NCBI GenBank assembly: GCA_963969365.1 | Contig: OZ017747.1 | Span: 3,472,001-3,536,000 of the forward strand | Length of the DNA: 64,000 bases | Direction: 5' to 3' | From: Asterochloris sp. CNOR1 | Lineage: Eukaryota; Chlorophyta; Trebouxiophyceae; Trebouxiales; Trebouxiaceae | Part shown: one piece after another, positions 58,082 through 64,000 of the stretch | How positions within the stretch are numbered: the stretch's first letter is position 1 | How the letters are laid out: each line of letters starts with the position of its first letter | Made by a program: the position numbers and the translations under genes | The notes under the pieces: generated by a model | Database searches by the model: none | The model's input: only the letters and a program-made list of their open reading frames with translations | What the model was told of the DNA's origin: nothing

Positions 58082-61000
58082 ATGGCCTCCAACAGTGACA
58101 CAGGCAGTGTTTTCACGCAAGTTTCGCCTGCTGTGCTCATTGAGAGGAGAGGCAGCACCTTTGCCTTCATTAGATGGACCTTGTCCAACTTTGCAGCCCT
58201 TGGCCGCCTGGCCAAGCAGCAGACTTCTTGGGTGCAAGTCGGAAAGCATGACTGCAGGCTGCTGTTGTACCCTGGAGGTAGGCCTCTGATTTCGCATGCT
58301 GTGCTTTGGCGATCTGCTGTCGACCGTGACAGCCTTGTGCAAGGGCTGCCTGTGTCTCGCATGAGCCATGATCTGGTGTCTGACACCTGCCTTGCCTGCT
58401 GCAGGTGACACACAAGCGCTGCCAGGCTATGTGTCTCTGTACCTTCAAGTCTCAGACCCGCGCAGCGGCACAGGCAGATGGGATTGCTTCGCCAGCTACC
58501 GCCTGAGCATTGTAAACCAGGCTGAAGTTAGCAAGAGCATCGTGCGCGATAGCTGGTGAGGAACCAGTGCGGCTTGAAGCAGGCACGCGCTGCTGCCCTG
58601 CCAGCACTAAGGCCAAGGGGTTGCTGTGTCAGCAGCACGACAACATGCACAAGATGCTGATGCCAGCAGCATGCACAAGATGCTGATGCCAGCAGCATGC
58701 ACAATGGCGCATGCCAGCCACCTGCCTTGTGTCGTGGTGCCGGCATTGCGCTTGAGGCGCTGCACGCAGCATAGCCAAGGGCATGTCGCTGCCATCTCGT
58801 TGAATCACCTGATGTCAGCCTTGTGTCCAAGGACGCAATGTCAGCAATGCGACAGGGCAAGGCTGCCAGCAGGGAGGAGCCATGTGCATCAGTTGAATTT
58901 GAAAGCGCTTCCTTGCAGGCACCGCTTCTCAGCCAAGAAGAAGAGCCATGGCTGGTGTGACTTTGGCCCCAGCAGCACAGTGCTAGACGCCAAGCAGGGC
59001 TTCCTGCAGGATGAGACCCTGCTGGTCACAGCAGACATCCAGACGCTGCAGGAGTCCATCAGCTTTGCGCGCGATGGGGAGCTCTCTGGCGGCAGCAACC
59101 TGGCCGGCGTGGGCACAGGGGAGGTGCTGGGCGGGAAGTACACCTGGAAGCTACACAATTTCAGCATGTTTAGAGAAACGGTGCGAACTTAGTGCAGGGT
59201 CAGGCCATGGCGCCACTGGCCTGGCTGGCAAAAGCGCCTGGAAGCTCCAAATTTTCAGCATGTCCTGGGATGGTTGAGAGCCCACAACCCTCTCAACTGG
59301 GCCCTGGAAGGCCCCTGCAGGGCTAGCTCTGGGACAAGAGCATTGCCGACTCAGGACGACGCCCTGCAGTTCTGCCGCCTGGCCCTGCCCCACAGCAGAC
59401 TCTGTGTTGCACTCGCTGTGTGTGCCCTGGTCTACCTGGCGCAGCGGGTGTTCTCTGTAAACATCTGCTTTAGCTGCTGGTTTGCTGGCTGCCATTCGAT
59501 CTCTTGGCAGAAGCCCATGTGCTGGATCGAAATCATTTTGACGGCTGTCCCTGCCCCACAGCTGATGCTGTGCTGCGACAAGGGCAGTGCCTGTTTGCAA
59601 GCAGACGTTTCATACATCACCCTGATTCAGGCTGGTGGGGTTCTCTGGGTGCAAGCCAGGCTGCTCTCTCCACTCTCAGCATTGCCGGTGCTAAGCAGGA
59701 CATTCTTTGTGCTGCAGATCCGCACTCAGAAGATCATGTCCCCCTCCTTCCCTGCTGGGGAGTGCAGCCTGCGCCTCTGCCTGTACCAATCAGTCATCTC
59801 AGGTGAGCCAGGCATGTGTTCAGAAGTGGCATAGCAGACGGTCCCTGTGCATCTTGTAGGGACAGGCCACCTGTGCATCTGCCTGTCTTGCGAGAAACAA
59901 AGCAGCTGTTCCTGCATCGCCTTGTGGACTCCACCACCTCTTCATCTGGCTGTCTTGGGAGTATGGACTTCACAATGCCCCTGCGCTTGCCTGCAGGGAC
60001 AGACCACCTGTCCATCTGCCTGGAAAGCAAGGACACAGAGAAGTCAGGCACTGTGGAGCGCAGCTGCTGGTGCCTGTTTCGGCTGGTGCTTGTGGCGGAG
60101 GGGCCAGGCTCGCAACCCCTGTACAGGGACTCCTATGGACGCTTTGCTGCTGACAGCAAGACGGGGGACAACACCAGCCTGGGGTGGAACGACTTCATTA
60201 CAATGGAGGAGTTCTCGTAAGTATTTTTGTCACGAGACAGTCACAGCTGATTTCGTTTGAGAGCAGCCAATACATAGCCTCCTGCAACCAGATCTCTTCC
60301 TTGGGCGGATTCAGCAACCCACCCCACAGGCCCTCAGCCAAGCATTGCACTGCCATGTCGCTGCAAGACATAGAGAGATCAAGCGACGTTGTGTGGCAAC
60401 CAGCACTGCACAGCATGTTGTGTTGCTAGTGCTGTCCTTTGTTGCCTGCAGGCACCCCGCCCGCAGGTTGACGCAGGAAAGGTGGTGCCAACGCTGCCTC
60501 ATGGTGCATGCAGGGACCCTGCCAATGGATACGTTCAGGACGACACAGTCACCCTGACAGCCACCTTCAATGTCATCAACGAGAGCAGCAGCTTTGGGCG
60601 CTCTCTTGATAAGGGGCTGCCCGCTGGCAAGGCCCGTCTTAAGGCCAAAGCAACCACTGGTGACGTTTTCGAGGGCAAGTTCAGCTGGAAGGTGGAGCAG
60701 TTCACCAAACTCAAGGTGGGTGCATGCTTTGTTTTTGCAGCCTGCATGACATCCAATGCTGCCCTGTCGAAAGAGCCTCCAGCTGGAAGGTTGAGCAGTC
60801 CACCAAGTTCAAGGGAGGTGCCTGGCAGGAGCCTTGTGCAGGACGTTTGTCAGGGGAATCCCCTAGGTAGACTGGGCAGGGTGTTGAGATTTTGAAATGG
60901 GCATCACGCTGTCTGCCGATGGCAAACACGCTAGGGCAAGGGTTAGCTGGAGGGGGAAGCAGTCCGGCAAGTCTCATGGTGGGGGTGCCCACCCAGGCCC

Positions 61001-64000
61001 CTCGAGACTGAAGCTGTATACATGGTTTGCCTCAAAGGCTGGGCACCTGCTTGAGCTCAAGATGGATGCATGTGCTCCTGCCATCTGCCAGGTTGTGATG
61101 GGGGCAAGCGTCAAGGCTGGCAGAGATGCAGTCTACAAGGCTCCAGGTGGGTGCCTCTCATGCAGTCTGTAAGCACAACCGGCCTGTAAGCCAGCAGAAA
61201 AAGCCTTCCCCCCAGGCAGCCCACATGCCTCCTGAGTCTGTGCAGAGGTGCACTGTTTAGACCTCTGGGTGCCTCTGCTGTGCAGGAGCTGCTGAAAAAG
61301 CGGAAGATCACTGGCCTGTGCATCAAGAGCAAGCGCTTCATTGTTGGGGGGCGGGACTGCCGCCTCATTGTGTACCCTAGAGGTGGGGTCTCTATCATGC
61401 TGTCAGCGTGTGACTCCGCTACCAGTATGTACTCTGTGCAGAACCAGTGTGCTGGTGACTTTCATGGAGCCTTGCTGGCTGCTCCTTGTTCTCCAGAGGG
61501 AGGCGTGCCTGTAATGGTCACAAGGCCTGCTTGCTGGCGTGCGTCTGCGCTTGGTGTTGAGCACATTTGCAGCATCAGTGAGGGGCACTCTGCAACAGTG
61601 CAGCGCGGTGAGTATGCCATACAATCAAGCGCCCACCAGCTTGCCGCTGGCAATATTGGGTCTCTGTACTGAACTTTTCCGCCTGCGTTCAACACATGAT
61701 CTGTCCTGCTACAGGGCAGTCAAATCCTCCCAACCACCTGTCCATGTTCCTAGAGGTCTCTGATTCCAGGGCGGGCCTTGGCGAGGACTGGAGCTGCTTC
61801 GTGAGCCACAAGCTGGCAGTGATGCATCACCGCGGTGACCGCGACAGGTGGGGTGGGCACACAGTTGGATGCGCTCATGCCAATTCTGAGCCTGCAAATT
61901 GGCTGGCAAAAACACATTACTGGATCACCCAAGAGAGGTGGGCTTGAAGACAGTGCTGATTTTACCTTAGCCACCTGTTGAGCTTCCAGCACCGCTCGGT
62001 TTCAAGCTTGAGCAAACATGCCACATTTGAGCAAGCTGAGGTGACACTGCAGCCGGGCGGCGGGCACGAGAAGGCAGGACAGTCCAGCACTGGAGCTGGG
62101 ACAATGCCTGCTGCGCAAATTTTGAGGCCAGGATGAGACCTAGCAACCACCATACTCCACTCTAAAATGTTGTGGAGCATAAGCTGAGGCGCAGCCAAGC
62201 AGTCAGGTTCACAGCAGACATTGAATCAACGGTCGTGCGGCACTGCAGATCTGTGTCTGCGCTGGCACAAAGGGCGCTCTCTCTCAGCCAAATATTGAAA
62301 GTCCACAAGGATGGCAGGCCTGTGCTTGGTTGCAGGTCTGTGTCCAAGGAGTCGCAGAACAGGTACTCCCGTGCAGCCAAGGACTGGGGCTGGCGGGAGT
62401 TTCTCACGCTGACCACACTGTTTGATGCGGACTCTGGCTATCTGGTCAATGATGCTGTGGAATTTGCTGCGGAGGTGCTGGTGCTCAGGGAAAGCAGCGA
62501 GACCAGACATGTGAGCACTCCCCTCTTGCTGGCCCCATCTTGCATAGCAGAAGCAAAGCTTGAAGCACTCGCCCCTGGCTGCCGCGAAGTGTATGGACGT
62601 CAACAATGGTGACCTGTGTTGCTGCACTGGTGAAAGCCCGGTCAATGATGCATGCTGAGCAGCCTGATACTCCAGTCGAGGGAGCGCCGCCAGATGCACA
62701 CCTTTGCTTGCTGAGGTGATGCACGTGGCCTGCAGCTGCCCCCTGACGACATGCCAGAGGGGCTGAGCACCAGCGGGCAGCCTCTGGTGTCCCTAGGGCC
62801 AGACACCATCTCGACTGCCACCAAAGTCCGCTTCCTGTGGCGCATCGAGAACTTCACCAGCTTCAGGGACATCATGGAGACGCGCAAAATTTTCAGCAAG
62901 TGAGCTGTAAAGTGCATTTGCCTGCACTGCAGGCCGTACACGTACATATTTGAAAGGGCCCTCTTGTGGCCCTGGACCTCAGCATGTGGAAGCTCATGTT
63001 GATTGGGCTGGCATCCAAGACCCAGCCCTGGCTCGCCTGCCTGCTTGCCCAGCAGACGTCCCCAGCAAACTACACTTGTGCGTGGGCGCAATCACTCTTC
63101 TGCAATCATGTGCAAGGCCCAATCAATCTGACACTTCTTGATGTTGTATACCATTGATGCTGTAGTTTGCAGGTCCCAGCGTTGGTGCCGGAGAGGTTCA
63201 TCATGCCGTCTTCACCATGCCTATCCTTCGAGGTCACTCACGCATCTGTGCACCGAGCCTTTCACGCTACTGCCCGCCGCAGGTACTTTGAAGCTGGCAG
63301 CTGCGACCTCCGTCTGGGAATGTATGAATCCTTTGACACCCTGTGCATCTATCTGGAGAGCGATGCCCCAGCAGGGCCTGACCACAACTTCTGGGTCAAG
63401 TATCGCATCGCTGTGCTGAATCAGAAGCGGCCGGACAGGACGGTCTGGAAGGACTCTGCCATCTGCACCAAGCAGTGGAACAACAGCGTACTGCAGTTCA
63501 TGAAGGTGTGCTGCTTTGCATGAAACGTGCATCAAGCACTGGGCAAATAGCGGTGGCTGTGGTCCCTGGATGTGGGGTCGCTGAGGCCTGCAGCTGCAGC
63601 AGCCGACACCACCATGCCTCACTGCATCTGGTGCAGGCAGGTTGCGCGGCAGTCTGCCTGTACCTGCTGCTCAGAGAAGTCGTGGAGTGACAGCATTGGG
63701 CACCTGCACTGCAAGCTTCTGCTGTCAAAGCTGTGCTGGCTAAAAGTGCTGCTGAGAGGTATTCTGCGCTGCTTCAGGTGTCAGACATCCTGGATCCAGA
63801 GGCTGGCTTTGTGCACAAGGAGGGCCTCAGCATTTCCTGTGAGGTGTTGGAGGCTTGCCCCTGGTAAGCAAGCCAAGACATGTATGGCGCTGCATTTGGT
63901 TCTGCCATTCGGTAGCTGCACAGCGTTTGACTTGACTGCAGCGATTTGAACTGCTGTCCTCATACCTGAGCTGTGCTGCTTGACTAGCTGAAGCAATCAC
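58082..64000 (+). CDS. Multi-MATH TRAF-like protein, AT2G25320 type (3' end outside window)
   Basis: Ortholog-like to the large plant TRAF-like proteins with serial MATH domains; the family's biochemical role is unclear, and MATH domains bind proteins. ATG 58082. MATH 1: STFAFIRWTLSNFAALGRLA, DCRLLLYPGG, ALPGYVSLYLQVSDPRSGTG, SWHRFSAKKKSHGWCDFGPS (58144-59070). MATH 2: GKYTWKLHNFSMFRE, RTQKIMSPSFPAGECSLRL, DSYGRFAADSKTGDNTSLGW (59130-60216). MATH 3: GKFSWKVEQFTKLK, ELLKKRKITGLCIKSKRF, GRDCRLIVYPRG, SQNRYSRAAKDWGWREFLTL (60670-62510). MATH 4: VRFLWRIENFTSFRDIMETR, GSCDLRLGMYESFDTLCIYL, WKDSAICTKQWNNSVLQFMK and DPEAGFVHKEG (62815-63863), followed by a donor at 63864. The match to AT2G25320 runs block for block over the whole visible length, so about 800 residues of a longer protein are here. 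Confidence 0.92.
58640..58705 (+). repeat. 24-bp tandem repeat in a MATH-gene intron
   Basis: Units of CATGCACAAGATGCTGATGC plus CAGCAG occur at about 58645 and 58669, with a third partial CATGCACAATGGCG from 58697. The units are near identical, so the expansion looks recent. Confidence 0.85.
59105..59270 (+). repeat. Echo of the second MATH strand exon end
   Basis: Coding 59105-59175 (GGCGGGAAGTACACCTGGAAGCT, split here as GGCGGGAAGTACACC and TGGAAGCT, then TTTCAGCATG) recurs at about 59203-59270 (CTGGCAAAAGCGCC, TGGAAGCTCC, TTTTCAGCATG). CCTGG anchors at 59143 and 59237 are 94 bp apart. Confidence 0.8.
60680..60989 (+). repeat. Three copies of a MATH exon end and donor
   Basis: AGCTGGAAGGTGGAGCAG (60683, coding), AGCTGGAAGGTTGAGCAG (60781) and AGCTGGAGGGGGAAGCAG (60945) each continue through a CCA/GGCAA-GTTC/CTC stretch to a GGTGGGTGC-like donor. 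Spacings are 98 and 164 bp. The first copy is the in-frame exon encoding FSWKVEQFTKLK; the other two lie in the following intron. Confidence 0.85.

Noticed and set aside
1-64000. CRISPR arrays, transposons, LTR or viral elements
   Set aside because: No regular spacer-repeat array, terminal repeats, transposase, reverse transcriptase, integrase or capsid-like coding was recognised. The repeats found are local junction echoes or short tandem repeats.

Overview
The window reads as nuclear DNA from an intron-rich green alga (Chlorophyta, probably a core chlorophyte). Nearly every gene has its best recognisable relative in plants: a PIE1-type SWR1 ATPase, a RETICULATA-related plastid protein, a four-MATH TRAF-like protein of the Arabidopsis AT2G25320 type, an SDN-type exonuclease and an LRRNT_2 receptor ectodomain. 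Two other genes are lost from flowering plants but kept in many algae: BBS8/TTC8 (cilia) and PSTK (selenocysteine synthesis). Coding exons are GC-rich. Introns are mostly 100-300 bp and end in TGCAG.

Layout, left to right: SWR1/PIE1 (+, starts before the window, ends 21527); BBS8 (-, 21780-25903); a SURP+CID splicing factor of the CHERP/SWAP1 type (+, 26011-31648); an ATX1-like copper chaperone (-, 31834-32201); PSTK (+, 32444-34264); a very large receptor-like kinase with signal peptide, LRRs, a long Pro/Thr/Ser/Ala-rich ectodomain, one TM and a Raf-like (TKL) kinase (-, 34874-46414); a GNAT acetyltransferase (-, 47158-48245); an SDN/REXO exonuclease with C-terminal RRM (+, 48233-52554); a membrane-anchored double-hotdog MaoC-type dehydratase (-, 52692-54504); a RETICULATA-related plastid membrane protein (+, 54697-56725); a possible small gene (-, 56870-57164); and a multi-MATH TRAF-like protein (+, 58082 to beyond the right edge). 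Genes almost strictly alternate strand, giving several very short divergent gaps. One pair has overlapping start codons, and another gap holds a perfect 20-bp palindrome. The genes do not form one pathway. They cover chromatin remodelling, cilium traffic, splicing, metal handling, Sec-tRNA synthesis, signalling, small-RNA turnover and plastid biology.

The most unusual signal is structural. Many introns contain one to three decayed tandem copies ('echoes') of the adjoining exon-intron junction, at spacings of about 55-140 bp. They occur in several unrelated genes on both strands, at donors and at acceptors, and often carry a copied splice-site-like sequence. A second splice-level feature is a set of GC-AG introns sharing the donor AG|GCAAGC. 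No CRISPR array, rRNA, tRNA, transposon or viral element was recognised.
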